Below, one piece after another: positions 1 to 10,276 of a stretch of DNA of 38,563 nucleotides. The stretch is from Candidatus Woykebacteria bacterium RBG_13_40_15. GTDB lineage: Bacteria; Patescibacteriota; Microgenomatia; Woykebacterales; RBG-16-39-9b. Under the pieces are notes generated by a model. That model saw nothing but the letters and a program-made list of their open reading frames with translations. It had not been told where the DNA came from and ran no database searches. Where the stretch lies: NCBI GenBank assembly GCA_001816655.1, contig MHCP01000011.1, positions 1 through 38,563 of the forward strand, written 5' to 3'. Made by a program: the position numbers and the translations under genes. Within the stretch, counting starts at the first letter, position 1, and each line of letters opens with the position of its first letter.

Positions 1-1
1 C

Positions 2-3000
2 ACAGTCTGTCTCGAGAACCTCGCTAACTGCCTAGGCTCTGGTGACATCGAGGCCGTTGGTGATGTAACTAGCGGGGAGGCCTTCACAGATGCAGGCTCA
101 AATGGTACTTCCCTTTGGTTTAACAACTCTGGCTTCCAGGGACAACTAACGGTTGGTACTCTCTCTGACAGCAACAAGACCTACACTCTACCCAATCTTA
201 CTGGAGCAGTTGCACTTAGTGTTGGTTCACTCACAAATGGATCAGTCCTATTTGCAGAAAGTGGTCTGATTTCTCAAGATAACGCAACCTTTTATTGGAA
301 TAACTCAACTGATAGGCTTGGGATTGGGACGGATAACCCTGGGGCTAAACTGGATGTCCGGGGTAATGCGATATTTAATGAGGATAGCGGCGACTACGAT
401 TTCCGAGTCGAAGGTGATAATGAAGCCTATATGATTATGGTTGATGCTGGTACCGACACCTTAGGTCTAGGAGATAATGTACAAGCAGATACTAGATTAT
501 ATATTGGATTTGATACCTTAAGCGTTACTCAAGATGCAAGTAGCGAATTTGTTGATATAAATCCGGCTTTAACCGAAGCCGGTAGCGGCACCCACTCAAT
601 AATGGCGGGACTAAATATCCAAGCTCTCACTTTAAACGATGGTGCTGGAGATACGACTACTGCAACAACTCTTAGGGTAGCGGGCGCACCAAGCGGCGCT
701 ACAAATAATTACGCTCTGTGGATCGATGATGGGACTAGCCGGTTTGATAGCCTAGTACAACTTGGCGTGGATGAACCGGCTCTAACACCGAACATTGCTG
801 GGTCGCTAAGATTAATTTCCGCTGACGATAACGCCTACTCGACAACAATTACCGCAGATACCCAAACTCAAAACATCAATTATACGTTGCCACCAAATGA
901 TGGCAGCCCAAACCAAGTCTTACTCACCGATGGTTTCGGCGACCTTAGTTGGTCTACTGTAACTGGCGCTGGTGGTGTTGATATAAACGGCACTCCTACC
1001 ACGGGGCAGGCAACTTTCTGGTTTGACTCAAATACTATTGAAGGTGAGAATGCCTTCTTTTGGGGTAAGAATAATAATGTCTTAATTATTGGCGCTTCTT
1101 CACCTTCCGATGCAGCCGGCTCACATCTTCAAATCTTTGACAATTCCGGCACAGCGCAGCTTAATCTCCTTTATGACGGATCAAACAGCACTAGTTTCAC
1201 AGTTGATAGTTCTGGTAATTTAACGGTCAACGCTACTGGCACAAAAACAGTGATTTCTGATGACTTGCAAGTTTCGGGTAATGATATTCTAAATTCTGGA
1301 GGAAATTCTGCCATTGATGTCAATTCTCGAACTCTTCAAAACGGGGCTTGGACCGCCAATTCCACCGCCAATCCTGGATTTACCGTCGGCGATGGTTCAA
1401 CCGGCTACCTTAAGGTTGGCGGCTCAACTATATCTGACGCAGCAGGCAATCTCACACTAAACTCTGACACCACTATTTTAGCAATTAGCGACGCTACTAT
1501 TCGAGGGGTGGGAGCTTTGACAATAGAATCAACTACCAGCGACCTCACCCTCGATTCTGGCTCGAATATCGTCAAGATTGCCGATGCCACCTTACTAGGA
1601 AACGGCGCCTTGACGGTCTCTTCTGGAGGGAGTGGAAACCTTACTTTGGATTCTGCTTCAGATACGATAGTTATCGCTGCAACTGACACAACAATTCAAA
1701 GAGTAGCGGCTGGTACATTTACCATAGATCTAAATGACGCTAATACAACCTATTTTGACATTATCAACGGCGGTGCTGGTGTTGCTGATTTGAAAATAAA
1801 CGGCACGCCTCTAAGCGACACCGATGCAACCCCCGGTGCTGCGTTAGTCGGAACTTATGATGAGTTTACCAATTCTAATAGTGCTAATGTTCAAGATGTC
1901 TTGGATGACTTAGATGCCGCGATAACCAGCGGTGGTGGTAGCGCCATTTGGACTGATTCTACCCCAGGTACCGGTGCCGGTGTGATTTACCCAACCTACA
2001 ACACCGATGATCTAGCCATCGGTGGGACTATTGTAAATGCCTCTCCATTCGGCGTTGACGAATCTGAGAACACAATATATATCGGTGAGGGTTCAAATAG
2101 TAATGGAACTATCACTTTCAAAGCTTCCGATGGAGATACTGGTAACTTAGCCTACAACATTGACGATCGGTTTGCTTTTACTGGGGGCGGGGTCCTATTT
2201 GATTTTGGGGCGGCTGAACAATTTATCATTGACGCGACTGACCCGAATAGTAGCTTGGCAGGTGCGATAGTGGACATCGACGTTGATTCTCTCACCGATA
2301 GTGGCATTGGAATCGATCTCAATTATGAATCACTTCTTACTAATAATGCGGGTACAGAAATGCAGTACGCTCTTTCAGTCTCTCCGGTCCAAGGCTCTAC
2401 CGGTGCTAGCGGCACCCATGTACTTTACGGAATATATGTTCAAAACCTAGCCACCTCTGGCGTCCCTTCTGGCACCAACACAGAATATGGTATGCGTATT
2501 GGCACGGGCTACGATTACGGCTTGCAAATTGATGATGGGGTCACTACCGCACTTTTACTCGCTTCCAATGACGGCGACGCGGCTTCTGGGATTACGTTTG
2601 GAACTGGTGCAAACGCTGTCAATCTATATCGAAGTGCAAACAATACTTTACGTACTAATGGTAATTTAATTGTAGATTTGGACTTAACCGTTTCCGGCGG
2701 AGATATTATAGGAGCAAATAAAGCATCGATAGATTTGGGAGAAACAGCTGAGGGCCAAATCAGTTTCTTATCAAACAATGACATAGACAACTACATTTAT
2801 TTATTAACTGAAAGTGACCTTCCCCAGATTTTCTGGGAGGGCTCCGAAACAAATGATCCGGGAGTAAGAGTCAATTCCGACGGAAAACTAGAATACAGAG
2901 ATGACAACGATGCGTCCTGGACTACATTTGAAAGTATCAGCGTTGGTTCTGTCACCTTACAAACAGCCTACAATAATGACGCCGATAGCGCTACTGCTGA

Positions 3001-6000
3001 AATCCTGATGACTGCGAGTGATGGCTCAATCGTCTTTAAAACAATTGGAGGCGCCACCGACACCCAATTCCAAATCGCTGCTGCTTCAGCTCCAGAAATA
3101 GACCTTGTCAACATCACCAACACGGGCTTTGCTACAACGACTAATGGGGTAGATGGCCTGTCCATTGATTTTGTAACTGGCGATGGAGCAAGTGTCACCA
3201 ACAATGCTCTAAATATCGCTGTCACCTCTGGGGGAACAGCTAGCGGTGATATAGTAAACGGCATCAATTTATCACTTTCTGGAGCAGGTGGAACAGAAAC
3301 CGCTATCAATATTGGCTCTGGGTGGGATAAGGTTTTTGTTACAAACGCTGATCCGGTCGCAAGTGCAACAAGCAGCCTGATTGAACTTGGCGCTGCTCTT
3401 GTAGGAGGCTCTGCAAGCGGAACATATCTTGGAATAAACGCGGATGTGGGTTACGCTGGGGATTTCTTGAATTTTCAGGTCAATGGGACAACTAGCGCTA
3501 AATTAACAGCAAGCGGAGACTTGACTCTCGCTGGTGGCGATATCGTAGGAGCAGGCTCAACCGCAATTGATATCGGAGAGGCAACTGGCGGAGACATTAC
3601 TTTTAGCAATTCAGCTGCAGCTACGAACGATACCTTGGCTTTAAGACCTTACGCAGCAGGTGCAGCAACGTTCAAAGGAATTTTAACTTCAAACGACTTA
3701 ACAGCCGATAGAACCTGGGCCTTTCCGGATGCCACCGGGACTGTGGCTCTTAGTACCACTGACAAAAGAGTAGCGACCAAAATTGTCGCTGCGAGTAATT
3801 CCAGTAATCCAGATCAGGCCGATTTTAAAGCCGATGGTGCGGGAGGGACGGACGATGCAGTGACAATTGAAAATGCAATCGCTGCTCTTCCGGCCGGCGG
3901 CGGTGTTGTTTACTTACTTGAGGGAACCTACTATATTGGCGATGTTGCCAGCGATGGTGTAGACATCACCAAATCCAATGTTTCCATCATCGGCGTTGGA
4001 CAAGCCACCATCCTGCAAAGAGGTTGGGATGCCACATCAGACGACGGAGTAATCACCGTTGGTGACGGGGGATCAGCCACGGTTACTGGTGTTACTATCG
4101 CCAACCTTTCTATAAATGGGTGCAGGGCGGTCGCAGGTAGCTGCTCGGTAGCATATACCGGTAGTCAAAATTTTGGTATTTACTTTAATTATAAGGTCAC
4201 TTATTCAACTGTCCGTGAAACCTATCTTTATAGTAGCGACGGCGACACAATTTTCCTCCAAGGTAGTACTACTACCAACAATATTATTCAGGCTAATAGC
4301 TTCAATAGTAATAATGGTGATAATATTGTTTTAATGCTCGCCGTAAAAAACAACGTGCTTGGAAACAACATCTCAAACGGCCCCTGTATATTTCTCTCAA
4401 CCAGCGCGAATAACAACACTATATCGGACAACTACTGCCAATCGGGCTCAAATGGTATCGAAATTTCCGCGAGCAGTAATAATACGATCAGCGGCAATGT
4501 AATCCAATCAACCCTTGCATCTGGAATTGCTAGTATTTACTTATTTGGCGCCAGCAACAATACAGTTACCGCTAACACTATCTCCTCGGCTGGAGACGTT
4601 GGAATTAGTATCGAAGGTTCGAGTAATAACAATATTATTACTGCCAATGTCATAAATGAGGTGGGATCCGATCCTGATGATGGTATATTTATGGTAGATT
4701 CTGACAATAACGTTATTTCGTCCAATCGACTTTTAGACGCAAGTAGCAGCCGCTACGGTATCAACATCTCCAACTCCACCTCTAATTACAATCACCTTAT
4801 AGCCAACGAGATTACTGGATCGGGTTTTGCTTCAGGAAAAATTAACGATGCCGGCACCGGCACCACCATTCAACAACGGGATCAGTTTGAGATTGAATCG
4901 ACAAGGACTTTGGGGACCCTACTTTCCTTCGGCATTCCCCAAAGCACTACTTTGATAGGAGCGCTGACTGGTACCGATATCAACTTGTTCAACAGTCTCA
5001 TAGCCACCAATCAGAGTGTAACCGGCCAATATATTCGTCTCCCCACTGTAACCAATACCGGCACAGGTACTTATAATTATGCGGGTTTGAGTATACCTGA
5101 CATTGTGGGGGGCTTGACCCAAAATAATGCTGCTGGAACAACCAACTTCTACGGCCTTGATCTTGACATCCCGGCTATCACTGAAACAAGTGGTACTATC
5201 AACGCCTATGGGATTGATATCTCAGCTGGGGCGGCGGGAGCGGGAAGCACTTTGCGGGCCTTAAACATTGGCAACGCTAGCGGCGCCAGCACAGATAAAA
5301 CCGCCATCAACATTGGCTCTGGGTGGGATACTGGAGTTTCAATCGCTGAAATAGCAGGAGCTGGCAGTGGTATTGCTATCACCGGCACTGGAGCAAGAAC
5401 CGGTAATTTAATTGATCTTACCACTGACGAGACTGGAGATGGTGATCTAATAGATATTAATGTTAATGGAGCCAAAGCAGCAGGCGGCAACATCATTGAA
5501 ATTGAAACTAATGCTGCTGTTGCCAGTGACATCATCAGCATTACTACTAAAGCAGCCGCTACCTCTGGAAACCTAATCGACCTTAACATAGGTACTGTTG
5601 CTGACAGCGGTGATGCCTTCAATCTAACCATTGGTTCCTTAGCCACCGCCGCCCAAGCATTGGTAGTTTCCAACGCTGCTGCTTCCTCCACAGCAGGATG
5701 GCTCATGGATGTTGACACCTCGGCGGCTTGGACGCAGCCTGCTATTGACGTCGATCTTAACACGGCAATTTCAACAGGTAACTTCCTTGACATAACCTAC
5801 AACAACGTTGCTCACACTGGAAATGCGATTGACCTAAACATGGGAACTAACGTTGCCGGAAATGCGATTGACATATCAATCGCTGGATCCCAAAATGCCA
5901 TCCTGGCCATCTTAGGTGCCATTTCTAGCGGGACTGCCAATGGGCTGAATGTTACTCCCCCAGACATCACCACTGCTGGTGGAACAATCAACGGAATTAA

Positions 6001-9000
6001 TATTGGCAGCATCACCACTTCAGGTGGGGCTGACACGGCTATCAATATTGGCTCTGGGTGGGATGCTTCGATTGGAATTGTTGATAATGTGGCTAACGCA
6101 TTTACCATAAAACAAGGATCAAATTCTTACTTTGACATTAGTACTACTGACCTGACCCCTTCCCTCACCCTAGACGTTCCGGTTCAAGGAGGTACTTCAA
6201 CTAATTTGAATATCGGCAACAATACTGGCAATACTGCGGTAAACCTAAAAGCCGGGACCGGCAACGTAAATGTCACCGGCAACCTCCAAGCCCTGGCTTC
6301 CACAAACTTCAATACTCAATTGGTTGGTGGAGCAGAGTTAGGCGTGTCTGGTGCTAAGGTTTATGTTTCTGGCCGATACGCTTACGAGGTTCAGGATAGT
6401 GATGGTGGTGCCGGATATGAATTCAGAATTTACGATGTTTCCAATCCTGCTTCGCCAACAGCGGTTGGTGGAACCAATTTGGGTTACCTTGCCCAAGGTC
6501 TCCACGTCTCTGGCCGGTATGCTTATGTGACTAATAATTCCGATGACAGTACCGGAAATGAATTTCGCATCTTTGATGTCTCCAATCCCTCTTCTCCTAC
6601 CGAAGTCGGCGGATATAACTTGGGTGCCCACGGCTGGGGAGTATTTGTTTCGGGCCGATACGCTTACGTGGCTAGAGACAGTGCCGCAGGCAATGATCTC
6701 ATTATCTTCGATGTTTCCAACCCAGCTTCTCCAAATCCGGTTGGTGGTGTAGATTTAGGCCAAGGTGCGCCTAAGGTGTATGTTTCTGGGAGATATGCCT
6801 ATGTGGTTAAGGGTTCTAGTGTTGGTACCTGCTCCGGTGCCGATCAAACCGGCTGTGAATTTGTCATTTATGACGTTTCTAATCCCACCTCGCCAACAAC
6901 GGCTGGTTGGTATGATCTTGGAATGACTACGGGGTATGCCTGGGATGTGTATGTTTCTGGGAGATATGCCTATGTGGTTAAGGCAAACAATGGCATTGCC
7001 AACGATTTTCTCATCTTCGATGTCTCCAACCCTACCTCCCCAACAGTAGCTGGTGGAGTAAATCTAGGTTATAACGGCTATGCTGTATATGTGTCAGGCA
7101 GATACGCTTATGTAGTTCAAAGCACCGATAGCGGTACCGGCAATGAACTTCGCGTCTTCGATGTCTCCAATCCAGCCTCCCTTAGCGAAGTCGGGGGGTA
7201 TAATCTAGGTGTTGACGGCTGGGGAGTGTTTGTTTCGGGCCGATACGCTTACGTTTCTAGAGATACTAGCGGTAGCGATGAGTTACTCGTCCTTGACGTT
7301 ACCGGCATTGAAACCACCTCCCTTCTTGCCCATGCTTTTGAGGCCGGGAATGGCCAATTTCGCGATGATCTAATTATCGGCAATCAGCTCCAGGTGACTG
7401 GCGGCGCGGTGATCGGCACCGATGGTCTCCTCTCCAACGGCCCAGTCGGGATAAGCGCTATAAACACCGCTAACTCTGGTTTAGACGCCTTAACTCTCTC
7501 GGGAACTTTGGCAGCCTTTAACGGCTCCGATACCTTCCGCGGTCTTTATCTAAATTACATCAATACTGCCTCTCATACTGGTTCAAATACAATAAACCTT
7601 TTCGATATTGCAAATATTGCTGGCCAGGCTAACGCTACTCTTAACGCAATAAACATTGGGCAGCTCACCTCTAACACCGCCGCTGCCGAAACCGCCATCA
7701 ACATCGGCAGTGGGTGGGACATGGCTATAAATCTGGCGGATAGCTCTTCAATTGGCCTTGGAGCAAGCGCTGGAAGGCTAGCCTTTGCCTTAAATGGGGC
7801 TAGTGCTGACACAGTCACCCTCAATAGCGCCAACTTTGTTGTCCAAAATGATCTTTTGGTTAATCTCTCGGCGATTGACCACGGCGACAGCGCTCCCCAA
7901 GGACTCAAACTTCCTCAAGCAAATACACTTACAGCGATTTCCGGCGGCGGTGAGGGTTACATTGCCTACGACCTTGACGGTAATAATCTCAGTTACTTTG
8001 ATGGTTCAAGTTGGTTAGCCGTAGGCACTTCGAATTGGACCGATGGCGGCACTTATCTTTACCCTAATAATTATGAGTCGGTCCGAGTTGGTAGCGACGC
8101 TACCCATTACATTGACATTGCCCACGACGGAACCGACGCCACCCTCTCTTTTGCCCTTACGAATGCTTTGAATATAAACATTGGGACAATTGATCTTTCC
8201 GCCCAAACAGTTGATGTTACCTTAAACGCGGCCGCTGATGCCCTAAACTTCGACTCTAACACCCTCTCTATAGACGCTTCAAACAACCGAGTTGGAATCG
8301 GACTCAACAATCCAAGTGCTGTTCTAGATGTAACAAACAGCAACACAACTAATCTTTTATCGCTTTCTACCACAGGAGCGGTTACAACTCCTACTGCCCT
8401 TGCAATCTCTGCTACCAGTGGTTCAGGTATAATAACCAACGCGATCGACGTTTCAGATACAGAAATTGTTAACGCTATAAACCTAGGGGAAAATAACATA
8501 TTAATGACCGATTCTGGAACGGTCAATTGGAGAGATGGCACATACAATCTTTTTACCTTTAAGGATTTTTCTACTCAATTTGGTGGGGCTGCTTTGGCAG
8601 GCGCCTGGATAGATAAGAATTCTTATTTTGGTGAAGAGTTTACCAGAGAAAGGGCGCAAGTAAGTATTACAGGTAACTTTACCTTTGGGGATACAACTGC
8701 CTGGGGTTCTTCCGAAGTCGGTGTGTGTACCTGGGACATTCAAGATAATACAGCAAACGGAATTCTCCAGCAGACTTTTAGTGGTGGCACAGCCTGCCTA
8801 CTTTATCTTGGCGATGATGCAGGAACAGCAAGTCTAATCTTTAACGCTAGCAACAGACCTATAATTCAAATGAAGGTAAAGCCTAGTGGGTCGGGCGCTG
8901 CTTATGACTTTTGGGTAGGTCTTGGTGATTCAAATTCAGCCACCACCACTCCGCCGACAAATGGAATATATTTCACGAATAACGATAGCGGTTACTGGAC

Positions 9001-10276
9001 TGGGGTAACCAAAGTCGGAGCCAACTCAACTGTTAAAACTTGTAGCTCAACTATATCCACGACCACATTTGCCTATCTTAGAATCGAAGTAAGAAGTACT
9101 ACTGATGTTCGTTTCTTTGTTGATTCCAATGTTGGTGATGGCATAGTTGAAGAAGAATGTGGAACTAGCACAACCTATATCTATACAGCAGGCGGTTTGG
9201 CAGGAAATATTATGCATGCCTTTGTGGGAAATCTCTATGTTGATTATTTCCGAGTCTGGCAAGATGATTCCATCCCAATAGATTCGGATAGCGAAGAAGG
9301 GCTAGGCTCTAGTGACAGCACCGAAATTATTACTCCAACTTCCGGACATGACATTGCCGGCAGATATTCAGCGGCTGACGCTACAAGTCTATCCGCGGCT
9401 GATTTGGTCAGTTTAGACACAAGCGGAAAGGCTATACTTTCTGGTCAATCGTACGATCCTAATATTCTAGGGGTAATTTCCACTTCGCCGAACCAAATCC
9501 TTGGTTATGATGGCGATTGGACAACCGTAGAAGTATCTCTAACCGGTCACACTCCTATTAAAGTCTCAACGGAAAATGGGGCGATACAGCCTGGAGACCC
9601 ACTCACTAGCTCCTCTACTCCCGGTGTGGCAATGAAAGCCACGCAAAGCGGGCCGATTGTTGGAAAGGCGCTTGAGCCATTTGATGGCTCAGTATCAAGT
9701 ATCACGTATCAAGTATCAGGTGAAGAGTTTGCCGGAGGCAAGATTATGGTGTTTGTGAGCGTGGGATGGTACGTTGCCCCGCTTGGCGATAATCCGCCGG
9801 CTGGCGAAGGTAACTTCACTAGTATCGACGTGGGGACTTTGACGGCTGGAACGATAAATAGCCAAGTGCTTTTTGTCGGCGATCGTAAGCTTAGCATGGC
9901 TGCCACTGGCGCACTAATAGTCGATGGTGAAATGAATATCCTTGGCGACCTCTCGGTTGGAGGCGACCTAAAAGTAGCAGGAGCGATAGATACGAAAGAA
10001 TTGACTACGGAAAAGCTAAATATTGCTACTCCTTCTGCTGAACCTGGCGAAATTTCTAAAGCATCGACTGGAATTGAAATCTTAAAAGCTGGTGAAAATG
10101 TTGTTACTATTAAAACTTCCGCAGTAACAAGCGATTCTTTGATATTTGTCACTCCTACTACTGTGACTGATAAAGTACTTTCTGTAACTAAAAAGATAAC
10201 TGGAGATAGCTTTGAGGTAAAGATATTGAATCCATCGGACCAAGATATACAGTTTAATTGGTGGATTGTGAATTAG
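2..10276 (+). CDS. Giant mosaic surface/fibre protein, 5' end off the window
   Basis: The frame is open from base 2, so about 3424 residues are visible and the true start and any export signal lie to the left. The chain is rich in Gly, Ser, Thr, Asn and Asp and poor in Cys and Lys. It carries tail-fibre-like GIGTDNPGAKLDV and VGIGLNNPSAVLDV motifs and four AINIGSGWD repeats (about 3303, 5303, 6038, 7694). A right-handed beta-helix of the pectate-lyase/NosD type spans about 3770-4870, with NNTIS/NNTVT rungs. Seven LVIVD-like repeats lie at 6340-7310 and a possible jelly-roll region at 8640-9280. A segment at 9330-9760 resembles phage self-processing (peptidase G2/S74-neighbour) domains. The last 75 residues match the tail of the 18274-22896 protein and end FNWWIVN. 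The likely role is attachment or cell contact (inference). An S23 gene follows after 31 nt. Confidence 0.85.
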   Translation, partial: TVCLENLANCLGSGDIEAVGDVTSGEAFTDAGSNGTSLWFNNSGFQGQLTVGTLSDSNKTYTLPNLTGAVALSVGSLTNGSVLFAESGLISQDNATFYWNNSTDRLGIGTDNPGAKLDVRGNAIFNEDSGDYDFRVEGDNEAYMIMVDAGTDTLGLGDNVQADTRLYIGFDTLSVTQDASSEFVDINPALTEAGSGTHSIMAGLNIQALTLNDGAGDTTTATTLRVAGAPSGATNNYALWIDDGTSRFDSLVQLGVDEPALTPNIAGSLRLISADDNAYSTTITADTQTQNINYTLPPNDGSPNQVLLTDGFGDLSWSTVTGAGGVDINGTPTTGQATFWFDSNTIEGENAFFWGKNNNVLIIGASSPSDAAGSHLQIFDNSGTAQLNLLYDGSNSTSFTVDSSGNLTVNATGTKTVISDDLQVSGNDILNSGGNSAIDVNSRTLQNGAWTANSTANPGFTVGDGSTGYLKVGGSTISDAAGNLTLNSDTTILAISDATIRGVGALTIESTTSDLTLDSGSNIVKIADATLLGNGALTVSSGGSGNLTLDSASDTIVIAATDTTIQRVAAGTFTIDLNDANTTYFDIINGGAGVADLKINGTPLSDTDATPGAALVGTYDEFTNSNSANVQDVLDDLDAAITSGGGSAIWTDSTPGTGAGVIYPTYNTDDLAIGGTIVNASPFGVDESENTIYIGEGSNSNGTITFKASDGDTGNLAYNIDDRFAFTGGGVLFDFGAAEQFIIDATDPNSSLAGAIVDIDVDSLTDSGIGIDLNYESLLTNNAGTEMQYALSVSPVQGSTGASGTHVLYGIYVQNLATSGVPSGTNTEYGMRIGTGYDYGLQIDDGVTTALLLASNDGDAASGITFGTGANAVNLYRSANNTLRTNGNLIVDLDLTVSGGDIIGANKASIDLGETAEGQISFLSNNDIDNYIYLLTESDLPQIFWEGSETNDPGVRVNSDGKLEYRDDNDASWTTFESISVGSVTLQTAYNNDADSATAEILMTASDGSIVFKTIGGATDTQFQIAAASAPEIDLVNITNTGFATTTNGVDGLSIDFVTGDGASVTNNALNIAVTSGGTASGDIVNGINLSLSGAGGTETAINIGSGWDKVFVTNADPVASATSSLIELGAALVGGSASGTYLGINADVGYAGDFLNFQVNGTTSAKLTASGDLTLAGGDIVGAGSTAIDIGEATGGDITFSNSAAATNDTLALRPYAAGAATFKGILTSNDLTADRTWAFPDATGTVALSTTDKRVATKIVAASNSSNPDQADFKADGAGGTDDAVTIENAIAALPAGGGVVYLLEGTYYIGDVASDGVDITKSNVSIIGVGQATILQRGWDATSDDGVITVGDGGSATVTGVTIANLSINGCRAVAGSCSVAYTGSQNFGIYFNYKVTYSTVRETYLYSSDGDTIFLQGSTTTNNIIQANSFNSNNGDNIVLMLAVKNNVLGNNISNGPCIFLSTSANNNTISDNYCQSGSNGIEISASSNNTISGNVIQSTLASGIASIYLFGASNNTVTANTISSAGDVGISIEGSSNNNIITANVINEVGSDPDDGIFMVDSDNNVISSNRLLDASSSRYGINISNSTSNYNHLIANEITGSGFASGKINDAGTGTTIQQRDQFEIESTRTLGTLLSFGIPQSTTLIGALTGTDINLFNSLIATNQSVTGQYIRLPTVTNTGTGTYNYAGLSIPDIVGGLTQNNAAGTTNFYGLDLDIPAITETSGTINAYGIDISAGAAGAGSTLRALNIGNASGASTDKTAINIGSGWDTGVSIAEIAGAGSGIAITGTGARTGNLIDLTTDETGDGDLIDINVNGAKAAGGNIIEIETNAAVASDIISITTKAAATSGNLIDLNIGTVADSGDAFNLTIGSLATAAQALVVSNAAASSTAGWLMDVDTSAAWTQPAIDVDLNTAISTGNFLDITYNNVAHTGNAIDLNMGTNVAGNAIDISIAGSQNAILAILGAISSGTANGLNVTPPDITTAGGTINGINIGSITTSGGADTAINIGSGWDASIGIVDNVANAFTIKQGSNSYFDISTTDLTPSLTLDVPVQGGTSTNLNIGNNTGNTAVNLKAGTGNVNVTGNLQALASTNFNTQLVGGAELGVSGAKVYVSGRYAYEVQDSDGGAGYEFRIYDVSNPASPTAVGGTNLGYLAQGLHVSGRYAYVTNNSDDSTGNEFRIFDVSNPSSPTEVGGYNLGAHGWGVFVSGRYAYVARDSAAGNDLIIFDVSNPASPNPVGGVDLGQGAPKVYVSGRYAYVVKGSSVGTCSGADQTGCEFVIYDVSNPTSPTTAGWYDLGMTTGYAWDVYVSGRYAYVVKANNGIANDFLIFDVSNPTSPTVAGGVNLGYNGYAVYVSGRYAYVVQSTDSGTGNELRVFDVSNPASLSEVGGYNLGVDGWGVFVSGRYAYVSRDTSGSDELLVLDVTGIETTSLLAHAFEAGNGQFRDDLIIGNQLQVTGGAVIGTDGLLSNGPVGISAINTANSGLDALTLSGTLAAFNGSDTFRGLYLNYINTASHTGSNTINLFDIANIAGQANATLNAINIGQLTSNTAAAETAINIGSGWDMAINLADSSSIGLGASAGRLAFALNGASADTVTLNSANFVVQNDLLVNLSAIDHGDSAPQGLKLPQANTLTAISGGGEGYIAYDLDGNNLSYFDGSSWLAVGTSNWTDGGTYLYPNNYESVRVGSDATHYIDIAHDGTDATLSFALTNALNINIGTIDLSAQTVDVTLNAAADALNFDSNTLSIDASNNRVGIGLNNPSAVLDVTNSNTTNLLSLSTTGAVTTPTALAISATSGSGIITNAIDVSDTEIVNAINLGENNILMTDSGTVNWRDGTYNLFTFKDFSTQFGGAALAGAWIDKNSYFGEEFTRERAQVSITGNFTFGDTTAWGSSEVGVCTWDIQDNTANGILQQTFSGGTACLLYLGDDAGTASLIFNASNRPIIQMKVKPSGSGAAYDFWVGLGDSNSATTTPPTNGIYFTNNDSGYWTGVTKVGANSTVKTCSSTISTTTFAYLRIEVRSTTDVRFFVDSNVGDGIVEEECGTSTTYIYTAGGLAGNIMHAFVGNLYVDYFRVWQDDSIPIDSDSEEGLGSSDSTEIITPTSGHDIAGRYSAADATSLSAADLVSLDTSGKAILSGQSYDPNILGVISTSPNQILGYDGDWTTVEVSLTGHTPIKVSTENGAIQPGDPLTSSSTPGVAMKATQSGPIVGKALEPFDGSVSSITYQVSGEEFAGGKIMVFVSVGWYVAPLGDNPPAGEGNFTSIDVGTLTAGTINSQVLFVGDRKLSMAATGALIVDGEMNILGDLSVGGDLKVAGAIDTKELTTEKLNIATPSAEPGEISKASTGIEILKAGENVVTIKTSAVTSDSLIFVTPTTVTDKVLSVTKKITGDSFEVKILNPSDQDIQFNWWIVN
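6340..7310 (+). repeat. Seven tandem LVIVD-like repeats (predicted beta-propeller)
   Basis: Seven copies of a roughly 47-residue unit contain V-x-VSGRYAY followed by a FDVSNPxSPT-like strand. The VSGRYAY copies start near 6359, 6506, 6647, 6779, 6950, 7088 and 7229. LVIVD repeats are known to form beta-propeller blades, and seven is a complete ring. Some copies are almost identical in DNA (around 6776 and 6947, and around 6635 and 7216), which suggests recent duplication or conversion. Confidence 0.75.

Noticed and set aside
5206-6108. Long open frames antisense to the giant gene
   Set aside because: They arise from the Gly/Ala/Thr/Ile-rich codon pattern of the sense strand, are hydrophobic low-complexity, and lack start signals.
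6340-7310. CRISPR array
   Set aside because: The regular repeats are in frame, encode LVIVD blades, and the intervening parts are also related to each other.
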